Of a stretch of DNA of 64,000 nt, positions 31,571 to 43,172 are shown piece by piece. Each line of letters opens with the position of its first letter. The first letter of the stretch is position 1. Made by a program: the position numbers and the translations under genes. Origin of the DNA: Rachycentron canadum (lineage: Eukaryota > Chordata > Actinopteri > Carangiformes > Rachycentridae). The stretch lies in the NCBI GenBank assembly GCA_038496675.1, contig CM076658.1:9922922-9986921 (forward strand), in the 5' to 3' direction. The notes beneath the pieces are model-generated. The model had not been told where the DNA came from and did no database searches. It worked only from the letters and a program-made list of their open reading frames with translations.

Positions 31571-32392
31571 AGAGCCAGCCTGTTCAAATTTAGCTGAATA
31601 TCAGTCAGTATTGCCAGAAGCTATATTATGAGTTAATGTATAAAAAAAGAAGTCAACAGCAACACTTTTTGGGAAAAGGGGTCCTTTAAACCAGATCTAT
31701 CAGCCAGAACTCCCATTGGGGGTCATGTTTTGGTATTCTGGTTTGGTATTTGTGGCAAACTGGTGTCCTGCAACTAAAATAACCACTAGCTGGTGGTTAT
31801 TTTCCAGTCTGATCCCTGTATGACTGCATACATAAGGATACTATTGGTCCAGCAGAACTATAGGCAGGGAAATGATAAGAATAGGACACTGAATTCTTTC
31901 TAAGTAGAAGCTGTTGACACATATAAAACACACCCACAGAGACGTTCAACACTTGGTCATTGTGTTGCTTCATTGCACCAGAAAGTTTCCAACTCGCTTT
32001 GAAACCACCGTATTATGAACTGTGGTTTAAATGCATAATGTTGGTAAATTTAAAGTTATTATGTAAATTAGGTTTTTCTGCTGCTGAGCATGTGAGCGTG
32101 AGCATTATGGTCATTTTAGATTTCAGTTCACATTAATTATATAATTTAGATAACTTTTATTATTCTCATTTTAAAGACTAACTAAGTTGAATCCTCAACA
32201 TTCTTAAATTAATTAGATATTGATTGTATTTATGACCGTTATAACGTTTTGTTCCATGAAAGGTGTGAGACACATTTTAGTTTTACACTTAGGCTAAGAG
32301 CAAAAAACCACTTCCTTTTCTCTGCACCTCCTACACAAATACATTTAAAGACTGATTGTGAGGCTCCATCTGTCTTTCTGTCAGTGGCCGTC

Positions 32393-34439
32393 ATGTTCAA
32401 GCAAGACCAAGTAGCTCTTCTCTCCATTCCACTATTATTTATTTGTCAGGTCCTTGCAGGTACAGTGGACACTTGTGTCATCCATGCATTTTTTCTGCAG
32501 ATGTAATTACAGCCTTTATTTTGTATTGACTAATCATTTCCTTCCATGTTAGCAGATCATCCGATTGAGTACAGGAATGTATCGGTGTCCAGGGGAGGCT
32601 CCGTCGTGTTCGCTTGCAACATATCCTTGATCAATTTAACACAAATCAACTGGACCACAGACAGGTTTATGTTTGCTCATGCCATTTTGAGCAATAAGAC
32701 TATTTCAAATTTCACATCTGACAGACTGAAAATAGACATTGGCCCTCCTTCAAATCTGAGTGTTTTTAATGCTCAGCATGACGACGCAGGACTCTATAGA
32801 TGTCATGTATCTTCTGAAAATGGCCCAGGGACTATAACATGGAATTTATCTGTCTATGAAAAATCTGAAGGTAGGAAGAGAACAAAGCGGGAGTAAAGAT
32901 ATCACACATTTCAGATCTCTAACTGCACACTACCTGAATTAATTCACGTCTAATCTTTTGCAGAAATTATTGACTTCAACATTTGGTATTTTGTGTACAT
33001 ATTCACAACTGTGACTGGATTACTCCTATGTGGTATCACTTCAGCTGTCTGCCTCTGCAGGTGAGTGACACTTTAACTTCCAGATTTTAAAAAAAAAATT
33101 GAACATTAGTCAGTACTGGCCACTCATTTGACCATAAAGGTCGATCACAGGTATCATTTAAATGGTCATTTTACCTAAAATGATTTACGTATCCAGGGTG
33201 TACCCTCTCACCTAGTCTCATCTTGGATTGGCTTCAGATGTCCCACAACTTTATGAGGATAAGAGATATGGCTAATGGATGGATGGATGTGTTAAAATCT
33301 AGGTTTAAATTAGAATTGAAGGCTCTTCCTTGACCTTAAAAAACAATTAACAATACAATCTCACCACAACGCTCACTCAGTAGATGTTTTGTTGCTGTGA
33401 ACTGAGCTGCCCTGCTGTACTGGAAATGAAGATATGCACTTTGACATTTTTTCTGATGTCTTGTTTATCTTTAACTGTTTATCTTTAGCTGAATGGCATC
33501 TAGTATCGCCATGAGTTTATAATAAGGAGATAATGCATTGAAACAGTACTGAAAGAAAAGCACAAAGTCAAGAGCAGAAACTTTTCCAAAAAAAAAATGG
33601 TTTGATACTTTTTTTTAACCCTTTGCTTTAAATTTAACAGACTTTATCAAATTGCTCTAAGCATTGTGTGGATTTTTTTTTCCCAAAATAGAAAAAAATC
33701 TAAATGTAATCACGTTTCCTGAAATGAATCAGGAAACCTGTACCCAAATCTAACAAGGCCTTTAATGTCGACTTTTAATACTTGACACTTTTTGATCTGA
33801 TCAGTGCTCAGTACTCAGATGTTGAGATTTAATCCTTAACCCTTTAAAAAAATCAATATTTCTCTTCACTTTGGTAGACAGGGCACTTAAGACTTGAATG
33901 GCTATGTCTATCTGTTAGAGATGTCTATGTAAGTCTGTTAGAGAAAAGCAGCAGGTTATGACATTGAAAGGGTGAAACTACAGAACCTTTGGTCTTTTTG
34001 CTGGAAAAATGATCATTTTTAAAAACTACAGCTGACTAATTTGCCCTCAAAGAACTAACAGATTAATCAGTTGTGTGTTTGGGTTTGTTCTCCATTGTCC
34101 CATGTATGAACTGTCATAAAATAACACCTGGAATGGGACAATTGTCTTTATGTGTCACCATTTGATCTCAGCAGAAAACACAGAACCACAACATTAAATC
34201 AGGATCCAGTCCCGGACCAGCTTCATCATCAGTCAGGACAAGAGGTCAGAGGAACTTTGTCATTTTTACATTGTCATATTTCAGTGCTTTTCTTTTCTTT
34301 CTGAGAAATCACAGAACTTAACTGTCCCTTTTTCTCTCAGAGCATTGTTCTCTATCAACCACAGGCGGACACAGACCATAAGAGGAATAACAAGAGGAAG
34401 CAGTACATGGAGAGGATCAATTCGATCTATGGTCTCTAA
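32393..34439 (+). CDS. TIGIT/CD226-like single V-set Ig receptor, 5 exons, 215 aa
   Basis: Predicted type I membrane receptor. Exons: 32393-32459, 32556-32870, 32964-33060, 34175-34244, 34341-34439; all phases agree. Order: signal peptide 1-22; V-set domain about 23-127; TM 131-157 (IWYFVYIFTTVTGLLLCGIT); tail of about 56 aa. The V domain has GGSVVFAC, the LTQINW C strand, DDAGLYRCHV and the terminal GTITWNLSVYE. In human TIGIT, GGS-x4-C, the TQxNW and D-x-G-x-Y-x-C occur in the same order. The nectin-family TQ motif is present, but the T(F/Y)PxG motif of TIGIT, CD226 and nectins is replaced by NGPGT. Seven N-x-S/T sequons crowd the V domain. The tail has SIVLYQPQ and KQYMERINSIYGL: no canonical ITIM, one YxxQ. 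The donor of exon 4 (GTCAGA) is weak. TIGIT versus CD226, CD96 or a fish-specific member cannot be settled. Confidence 0.82.
33192..33292 (+). repeat. SINE/LINE 3'-end relic in an intron of the Ig gene
   Basis: Sequence of the type GGGTGTACCCTCTCACCTAG ... TCATCTTGGATTGGCTTCAG ... GAGGATAAGAGATATGG followed by GGATGGATGGATG. This is the classic 3' end of fish LINE-derived SINEs ('gggataggctccag ... ggataagcggt ... atggatgg'). Confidence 0.75.
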
Positions 34440-34668
34440 TGAGCTGGAAGGCCATTAAAATGAAACAAATCCACAGACTCCTCTAACTTACCAGTGTCTC
34501 CACTTTAAGGACCATTGTTTTTATCTTATCTTTTATATTCATGAAACTCTGCATGTTTTAGTATGTTTTCATGTATATGTTGGTTTTATCATCACTATGG
34601 TGTGTTGAATGTTGTCTAGCATTGTGAGCTCATAAAGGCAAGTTCCTAACAATGTTTTTCACAATGTC

Positions 34669-34674
34669 AATAAA
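34669..34674 (+). terminator. polyadenylation signal of the TIGIT-like gene
   Basis: AATAAA about 230 nt 3' of the stop codon, in a transcript-like 3' UTR. No closer AATAAA is visible. Confidence 0.65.
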
Positions 34675-34814
34675 GATAATTCAACTCAACAGGCGGTTTT
34701 AACTTTTCTTTGCCCTCTAGGGTTCAGTGATGGTATCACAATGAGTCTCTTATGTCAAAATACTTAATGATTCAAGTCTGAAGTCAAATAAAGTTTTATA
34801 TTCAGTTTTCCACC

Positions 34815-34816
<2 letters not shown>

Positions 34817-34846
<30 letters not shown>
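34817..34846. repeat. T30 homopolymer
   Basis: Thirty uninterrupted T between the intact Ig gene and its downstream relic copy. Confidence 0.93.
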
Positions 34847-34847
<1 letters not shown>

Positions 34848-35009
34848 GACGCAGCCAATTTAGTTATGCTGGCACATAAAACTGCTAAAGAAGAGGCAGT
34901 GCGAATGTATTAATAGTGTAGTTCTACAGTATAGGGTTAGGATTCAGCACACATATGTCACAAGGGGATTCATGTAGTGGACCTGCACGAAATGTAAGTC
35001 ATAAATGTC

Positions 35010-35450
35010 TGCTACTTATAAGCATAAGAAAGTTTCCAACCTGCTCTGAAACCACACTGAGCAGTGCGGTCACACGAATATGCACGTAAAACACCCTCAG
35101 CATCATTGCTTTTGTCCTTTTCAATCATGTTGTTTATGTTCATTTTAGATTTCAGTTTATCATCGAGGCAGACTGAGCTTGAATTTTAAGAATTCAAATT
35201 TGAATTAAATTAATGTATTTATGTCTCCTACATAACATTAGGTTCCATGGAAGATGAGACTGTTGGAGCTTAACAAAAGAAGAACAAACAACTTCCTTTT
35301 CTCTGAAACTCTCATAAAAAACATTTAAGGGCTGATAGTTAAGTTTGATGTCTTTCTGTCTGATGGTCACCATGTTTCTGCCAAGTAGCTCTCCATTCAG
35401 CTACTACATATACGTTATTTCCTTGCAAGTACAGTGGTGATATGTGTGTT
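35010..35450 (+). pseudogene. decayed leader region of the downstream Ig gene copy
   Basis: Matches about 31,975-32,475 upstream of and across the intact leader exon: AGAAAGTTTCCAAC, then CTTCCTTTTCTCTG, TGTCTTTCTGTC, TCATGTT/CCATGTT, AAGTAGCTCT and GCAAGTACAGTGG. The leader-equivalent ATG at about 35,371 has lost the reading frame relative to the intact signal peptide, and the donor GGTACAG has become AAGTACAG. No V-set exon follows before the TM exon. Confidence 0.75.
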
Positions 35451-35648
35451 TGATGCATTTTTACTTAGAACTGATCATTAAGACTCAGATTTAAAAAAGG
35501 AAAGGTTTTGTAGAGAGCTCACATCTGTGTACATGTGTGATTATGATATTAGGACTAATTAGGACTAATCATTTCTACAAAAGGTATCATGCATTTCAGA
35601 GCTTTAACTACACACTACCTGAATTCATTCATGTCTAATTCTTTGCAG

Positions 35649-35745
35649 AAATTATTGACTTCAACATTTGGTATTTTGTGTACATATTCACAACTGTGAC
35701 TGGATTACTCCTATGTGGTATCATTGCAGCGGTCTGCATCTGCAT
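35649..35745 (+). pseudogene. orphan duplicate of the transmembrane exon
   Basis: 97 nt, the same length and phase (1 to 2) as the TM exon at 32,964-33,060. I count five mismatches, all in the last 26 nt; the first 71 nt are identical. Acceptor (TTTGCAG) and donor (GTGAGT) are both kept and the frame is open through EIIDFNIWYFVYIFTTVTGL. No V exon precedes it in this copy. It is listed as a pseudogene fragment, but it could be spliced to the intact V exon upstream as an alternative TM exon. Confidence 0.75.
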
Positions 35746-35860
35746 GTGAGTAAAAATGTACAAAATGTGACAATTGTCATCATTACACAAGTTATATGCA
35801 TCTACTTAAGTTTTAAACAGTCCAATTTGAGCCATGTGCCTTGTCTTCATTGTTGTCTGT

Positions 35861-36005
35861 AATGACTTCCTCCACCCTCCCCCACCTGTCATCATAGTGT
35901 GACCAGGATATGAGTTTGTTGTATTGTTACAAGCAAACATTCATGTATTTTCTACAGTCTAACATTTCATTTCATATAACTGTGCAGTACAAAATGATGT
36001 AAATA
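35861..36005 (+). repeat. duplicated intronic block, second copy
   Basis: Near-identical to 31,121-31,245 (AATGACTTCCTCCACCCTCC, ACCAGGATATGAGTTTGTTG, CAAGCAAACATTCATG). It defines the unit boundary of the local segmental duplication. Confidence 0.85.
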
Positions 36006-36173
36006 GATTTCAGTAGCATCCATTCTGACTTCTTTACTTTAATACCACCAATGTGCAAATGTTATTAGACCCACATCTTGTAAACATTATCAACTTTATC
36101 ATGTCTGCTAATTTTAGACACAACTGAAATGGGCTGTGTTGTGTCCTTACTGGTCTCAACTCTATCTCTGCAG

Positions 36174-36198
36174 AAAATGCTGTGTAGCAGGACTCTAA
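36174..36198 (+). other. possible short terminal exon after the duplicate TM exon
   Basis: A pyrimidine-rich acceptor (TCTATCTCTGCAG) precedes 25 nt. Joined in phase 2 to the 35,745 donor, these encode KCCVAGL and then a stop. If used, it would make a receptor with virtually no cytoplasmic tail. Supported only by phase and splice-site appearance. Confidence 0.3.
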
Positions 36199-36334
36199 GT
36201 TATACCCAATATCATGTTCAGTTGGAAGGAGAGGTCAGGTCATCATGTTTTCATCAGTTTAATTAAACATTTTTTTCTGAAATCTCTACTATGTCTTGCC
36301 CATCTGTTTCTTTGTTTTCCTTTTTTTCTTGGAG

Positions 36335-36420
36335 TAAAAATAATATTATTATATTATAATAATATATAAAATATTATATATATATCATAATATAATATTG
36401 TTTTTTACTGCTGATCTCTT
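36335..36420. repeat. AT-rich low-complexity stretch
   Basis: Runs of ATTATTATATTATAATAATATATA type, able to fold on themselves; no gene. Confidence 0.8.
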
Positions 36421-36849
36421 CAACCCTGAGGTTGTGCAGAACAAACACAAGTCACATACAAATGAATTCAGCATTTGGATGGCCTCGGCTGAGCTGAGTA
36501 TGAAGTTTGGATTAAAGTTGAATAAGTAACAAGAGATATTTTGACAGAAAGTACAAGAAAGGTGACATATTTGAAAAATAAATTAATCAAGCCAGTAGAA
36601 TAATAACCTTATATAATACATAGAAAACATCTCATACATGGTTTGGTATATGAACATGACATGCATATAAAATGCTTTGCTTTGTTTTGTTTTTTGTTTT
36701 TCATTTTCATTTTTATTACAAGTTTCAATGCATCTCAATCTGTTATTATGCAGCAGTCATGGTCATGTTCAGCCTCGACACATGTTGAGTGCATTTGACA
36801 TTAAAATAAATTTAAATTTAAAAATTTAAAATTTAAATAAAATTAGATG

Positions 36850-36893
36850 AAATTAGGTTGAAATGAGAGCAAAATTAGGTTGAAATGAGAGCA
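36850..36893. repeat. two tandem copies of a 22-bp unit
   Basis: The unit containing AAATTAGGTTGAAATGAGAG is present twice back to back, followed by a twice-repeated TTCTATATAA. Confidence 0.85.
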
Positions 36894-36939
36894 AAATTCT
36901 ATATAATTCTATATAATATGATATATAATATTATCATTA

Positions 36940-36998
36940 TATCACAATTATCATATTTGCTATTATATCATGTAATAGCAAATATGATAATTGTGATA
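36940..36998. repeat. 26-bp perfect inverted repeat, 7-nt loop
   Basis: Arms 36940-36965 and 36973-36998 are exact reverse complements, separated by TATCATG. Each arm contains ATTATCATATTTGCTATTA. It lies in AT-rich DNA between the Ig relics and the nectin-like gene. It could be a transposon-derived hairpin; no flanking duplication is obvious. Confidence 0.9.
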
Positions 36999-37355
36999 AT
37001 ATCTGTAATTGTGCTAAAAAGTCAGCAGATGGCAGCAAATTTTCATCATGAATGGTAAAAACTCCAATAGGTGATGTGACAGAGGCCAGACCTGTTAATG
37101 AGCTTTACATGTAGTTTATACAAGTAGTCTAAACAGACAACATTTTAGAAATACTGTGTAATACTGTGTAACACTGTGCTCCTCCAGAGCAACCCAAACC
37201 TCCTGGGAAATATTTCACTAGCACACTCCCATGATTTGCATACCCAAATATCTAACTGCAATGGCTGACTTAATGTTTTTGTAAAAACACCAGCAACTAT
37301 GCATAAACCAAATTTTTAAAAGGTTGTATTTGAAACCCATTTTTTCTTCCCACAG

Positions 37356-37422
37356 TCACAGTTCGTTATCTAACAATGAAGAACTGCTCCTGGACAGAGG
37401 AGAATGTTTGCACTTTGTGTGA
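37356..37422 (+). other. possible alternative cytoplasmic-tail exon
   Basis: A strong acceptor (TTTTTTCTTCCCACAG) opens a frame that is phase-2 compatible with either TM exon. It encodes 21 residues (HSSLSNNEELLLDRGECLHF, then V) and a TGA. The acidic LL-containing stretch could be an endocytic-type tail, but no homology is recognised. It may be chance or a relic of a further duplicate. Confidence 0.28.
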
Positions 37423-39101
37423 GAAAGTACAGCTCTACTTTTACAGCAGCCCCTGTTGATACAATGTCTCTTTGTTTTAATACCTTTCACATTTCTCTAT
37501 CTGAGTCAGGAAATGCCAGGCACCATTCAACATCAATCACTCTGGCTGGCAAAATGTCTTTTGTCACATCTTTTTTTTAAGGCCAGCCGTTGTATTTTAA
37601 CACTGTGTGTATGATGTTCTGTTCTAATAAGTTAGATAATGTTGGTTTGCTGTGTTACAAACACTTTAATATTAATCATTCTGAGGAATGTTACTGAAGT
37701 GATTAACCTGTATGTACAGAGAGAGGAGGACCAGCCTATATGGCAGGATGAAGGGAGGATGATGTTTATGTCCTCTTATATACTCCTTTTTCCTGGTATT
37801 TAGCAGCTGAGCACTGAGCTCCTTTACTTGACAGTAATTTGACCACATTAATTATGTCAGTTCATTTTGTTCCTTTTACACATCTAAAGTAGCTTTAAGC
37901 CTCATTATGACTATACACACTAATTACTTATTAGTTAATTACGGCCTTATTTATATCACATGTAACTGATGTGGCAAATGTGGTGTCAACAAACAATCAT
38001 CACTTGTGTTTAAACTTTCAAGCAATTAACCGGATTCATCCATCTTTCGCACTCCTTGTCCCTGACCTCGCAGACATACTGTTTATCCTGAGCTAATATG
38101 AGAAAGCTTGACGTTACTCCTCTTGCCTATAGTTTTGGAACCGTGGAGCTTTGTAGTGTTATATATAATTGGCCTAATTCATATTGTGTTTAGATGAAAT
38201 CAGTAAATCTGACCATACTGCCACAGAACTGGTGAACAACTTTTGGGAACAGTATTTCTTGCCCAACTTGAACTATTTCAAGCATTTTTGATCAACAAAA
38301 CAACATCAGACAAATTACTTTTTGTGTGACTCCAGTTTTTTTTTCTGTTTGTGTGTGTGTGTGTGTGTGTAGTGGGAATGTCTACCTCAACTTGCAGCTG
38401 CTTCACCTCCTCACCTGCCTGCAATCATCCCATTATTATCTCAACGGACAACAGGTGTTCAATCCTGCTTCTGTGCCTTCCCCTATCTCACCACTTAACA
38501 GTTTAACAGCACCAACTGACAGTATATGTGGAGATACAAAGTCTGTATTTGGATGATCAATATTTAGGTTGAGTGGGTCAACAAAACACTGGAGTTTGAT
38601 AAAGAAGAGCAGTGTTTGACCATGTTGTTACTATGACAAGATCTGTTGAGGTTATTTCATTACTATTATTTTCATTTTATTTATGTTATTCTAACTCCAA
38701 ATCACTATCTTTTTCCTAAACCTAATCTCATCGTTTTAGTGTCCTAAAATCCGTTTTTAAGCTTTTTTTTTAAGCTTAAATTTTTTTTTTTTTTCTTTTC
38801 TTCTTTTTTTAGAGGAAGCATTTTGAAGAAGGCAGTGCTTATCCACCACGATGAAAATAGGATAGGCTCTCATTTCGTTGGCTGTTGACTGACCGTTACC
38901 CTGCAACAACTGAACCTTTTGAACGGAAGATATTTTTCATTTGCTTCATATTGTGATGAATGTGAATAGATTCTCAAAAACAATGGCATAGATAGATTTA
39001 TTTTTCAACCAGTCAAATACATCAACAGCCACTGAGACTGCGCAGTACCATTCGAACCGATGAACTTGGATTTCTTTCCCGGAAGCAGGACAGATGACTG
39101 A
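37423..39101. other. nectin-like 5' flank
   Basis: About 1.7 kb without a recognised gene. Contains a GT microsatellite at about 38,349-38,371 and a T-rich tract at 38,765-38,811. The promoter of the nectin-like gene should lie near the 3' end of this stretch. No clear TATA box is seen. Confidence 0.4.
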
Positions 39102-42100
39102 ATGGAAACCCAGAATATGCTCATGTTCCTGGGGAATAACTTTCACGTCCGGTCATCACGTCTCTGCTTCTCTGTACCCTGGACCAGGCTAGTGTCAATG
39201 GTTGTGTTTATTCTGATCCAGTGCAGCGGCTCGGACGGTGAGATGGATACATTTATTTATTATTAGTGTTATTGTGTGTCGCATTCAGTCAGGTTTTCGA
39301 AAAACCCGCATTTTAACAACAGTAGGATTTTTAATAAATATAAGTGCTATTACTGAGTGAGAGTTAGCCGCTGCACCAAAGATAAACAAAAGCTTTCGGT
39401 TGCCTCGAGGGCCACGTTATCAACCGCTAATAGGCGCGTGTCGTCGTTTTGCTTTGTGTGCTTTAAAGCGGGACTTTGGGATGGATTGAAAACATGATCC
39501 ATCCATGGATCTCTACAATAATCTACCCAACAGCTTCACCAGTTGCCCCCAGCTGCTTTATGCTCCTAAAAACAGTAATGATAATAAACAAACAGAATGT
39601 TGAGGTAAATTAATAGCAGTGAATAAAGAACATACATTGATGGCCAGACTCTCAGACCTGGTGTGAATTGTGAGTTTTTACTGTCTTATTGTCTGATTAC
39701 ATTTTATGCATTTTACAGCTCTTCGGGTGATTGGAGGAAACAAGACAGCTGTACAAGGGGAGACTGTAATCTTACCCTGCAATCTTATTGACAGCACTGA
39801 AACCCTCACCCAGATTTCGTGGCAGAGGATCACCCTGGAAAAACCAAACAATGATAATTTCTATACGGTCCTCTATGGAGATAAACCAAAATTTGTCAAT
39901 GGACACGATAGTCGATTTAAATTTGTTGGAAACTTTAATGAGATGAATGGCTCTCTCCAGTTATCTAACGTCAGCTTGTTGGATGAGGGTGTCTACTCGT
40001 GCATTTTTACTTTGTTCCCCACTGGAAATTACAAGACAGAGATACCTCTAAAAGTACATGGTATGACAATGAGTTTTTATCTAAAAAGGCTTTTTATATA
40101 GTGTGTGTGTGTGTGTGTGTGAGTGATAGAGCGAGAGTTAGAGCGAGAAGGATATAGTGCCTTGCTGGTACATTTTTGCTTGCATGTTTTCACAGTATGG
40201 TTACTGTTATCTAGTGCCTCCAGTCATACACGTGACAGGTAACCTTCCTCTACTGGGTGATGATGAAGTTTCCCTCGCTACCTGCACGGCTGCTGGTTCC
40301 AGGCCTCCTGCAACAGTGAGTTGGCTCACCGGTACGTTGGCAGAAAACGTGACGGTAACAACCAATTCTACCGAACATGCCAACGGTACGACTACTACAG
40401 TCAGCTCGCTGTTTGGTGTGCCCACCAGAGAAATCAACCACCATATGGTCCAGTGTGTCATAACCAGTCCAGCCCTGTCGAAAGAGGAAATGAGACCCTT
40501 CTCCATACAAATCCACTGTAGGTATACTAATATTTCTCCATCTTCATAAGAAAAGTACATCCTTCAACAACCATTTAGTAATACAAGTTTAAGATCAGAA
40601 AAAGAGTAATGATTATCTTGGCAACAATCACGCCTATTACACACAATTTGTTCCAAAAGTTGCACATCCCCTAAAAATTGCTGGAAGACAGCCATTAGGG
40701 CACGTGAAATGTAAACGTATCGCACCTCCAATGTGTATATTTGTGATTTGGCACCTGGTCTGATTGTACATGTTCCCCTTTCATGCCTGCTTGTAGGTCT
40801 AGTTATTATTATAACACTTCAGCTTAGCTGAATGAGTTGAAGGGTCTAAAAGACAGTAAGTGGACTTCTCTTGGGTAGATGACTTTGTTTCCTTCATCTG
40901 GAGGCATTTGCACATGTAGGTAGATTGGAGAAGTTCTACAGATTGTTTTTCCAAAATACTGTGTATGAAAAATGCTAACAACGGTTGGTAAATTGCAGTG
41001 AAAAAACCACACCCACAGAATGTGGAGCTATTGATAAAATACCAGCATCAGAGTCTGTGACCCTTTCACATTTGAGAACTATTCTTTTTAACTGTACAAT
41101 GCTCGGAACTTGCAAGTGTCTTTAATAGGATTGTAATTATTAAAATGCCCTTCCTCATTCATTACGTATTTACATGTGGGTAAGCAACCCAGATGTAATT
41201 TTGAGATCAGGGACTGCAAAGTAGTGGTAGGTGAAAGTGTAGCCAGACAGCATAGGATGGTGGTGTGTAGGATGACTCTGGTGGTGAAGAAGGCAAAGAC
41301 AGAAGAGAACAAAATGGTGGAAGCTGAAAAAGGAAGAGTGTTGTATGACTTTTAGGAAGGAGTTGAGACAGGCTCTGGATGGCCAGGAGGTGCTTCCAGT
41401 TGACTGGACAACTACAGCTAATGTGATCAGAGAGACAGGTAGGAGAGTACTTGGTGTGTCATCTGGAAGGAAAGTAGATAAGGAGACTTGGTGGTGGTGA
41501 GGAGGTGCGGGAGTGTATACAGAGAAAGAGGTTAGCTAAGAAGAAGTGGGACACTGAGAGGACTGAAGAGAGTAGACAGGAGTACAGGGAGATGCAGCGT
41601 AAGGTGAAAGTAGGCAGAGAAGTATGTTAGAGCAGTGCAGGACATGTATGAGGACAGTAAGACAGTGGTGAGGTGTGTAGGTGTGACAGAGGAGTTAAAG
41701 GTGGAGGTGGGACTGCATCAGGGATCAGCTCTGTGCCCCTTATTGTTCGCTATGGTGATGGACAGGCTGACAGACGAGGTTAGACAGGAATCTCCATGGA
41801 CTATGATGTTTGCAGATGACATTGTGATCTGTAGTGAGAGGAGGGAACAGGTGGAGGAGAAGCTAGAGTGGTGGAGGTTTGCCCTGTAAAGGAGAAGAAT
41901 GAAGGTTAGCAAAACGGAGTATATGTGTGTGAATGAGAGGGACTCAAGTGGAAGAGTGAGGTTACAGGGAGAAGAGATAAAGAAGGTGGTGGATTTTAAG
42001 TACTTGGGGTCAACAGTCCAGAGCAATGGAGAGTGTGGAAAAGAGGTGAAGAAGTGTGTACAGGCAGGCCAGAACGGGTGGAGAAAAGTGTCAGGTGTGA

Positions 42101-43135
42101 TGTGTGATAGAGTTTCAGCTAAAATGAAAGGAAAGGTTTACAAGACTGTGGTGAGACCAGCGATGCTGTTTGGTCTAGAGACAGTGCCACTGAGGAAAAG
42201 ACAGGAGGTGGAGGTAGCAGAGATGAAGATGCTGAGGTTCTCTTTGGGAGTGACCAGGATGGATAGGGTCAGGAATGAGTACATCAGAGGGACAGCACAT
42301 GTTAGAGGTTTTGGAGATAAAGTCAGAGAGGCCAGACTGAGATGGTTTGGACATGTCCAGAGGAGAGAAAGTGAATATATAGATCGAAGGATGCTGAGTT
42401 TTGAACTGCCAGGCAGGAGGCCTAGAGAAAGACCAAAGAGGATGTTTATAGATGTAGTGAAAGAGGACATGAAGGTAGTTGGTGTGAGAGAATAGGATGC
42501 GGGAGACAGGCTTAGATGGAGGCAATTGACTTGCTGTGGTGACCTCTGAAGGGAAAAGCTGAAAGGAGAAGAAGGTGAGCAACCCAGACAACAACTCTCA
42601 AACAGGAAAATTTAGAAAGCATTTCTGTCTGTACTCCATGACAACAGGGAGTGCTGTTTCAAAGCTTCCCATCTACTCAAATTACACACTGGACAAATTT
42701 TCCATGACACCATTATCTCCAACACCACGAATATCAACAGATAGAGTTTCACGTATTTTGTCGGTCCTTCATACCTGTATAATGTGTAAGCGTCACCTTG
42801 ATTTACTTCCTTTGTTCACATGCCGAGGAGCTTGGATTGAACACAGAGTACCAGCCAAAAGTGTCCTTTTGACCTCATGACTGCACTCTGTATATCCTGT
42901 CCTTGTGAAGATGTGATTTTGAAAAAAAAAAACTGCTTTAATGGATCAAGGATTATACATGTATAAGTTACAGCACTTAAGTGTGTCATTTCCAAAGCAG
43001 CCATAAGAAAGCAGTTTGTCATGAATTTCAGTTATATTAAAATTAAGAGTAAAAAAGAAGTGTTAAGAATTAAAAACATTGTTTTTCTATCCTTTAAGTA
43101 TAAAATTACCTTGAAACAAAAGGTCTTAGTAAGAT

Positions 43136-43172
<37 letters not shown>

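Noticed and set aside
40207..40560. Minus-strand 117-aa frame
   Set aside because: Antisense of the nectin-like D2 exon, whose plus-strand splice sites, phase and Ig motifs are consistent.
42138..42594. Minus-strand frames of 110-139 aa
   Set aside because: Antisense shadows of the RTE-type reverse-transcriptase remnant.
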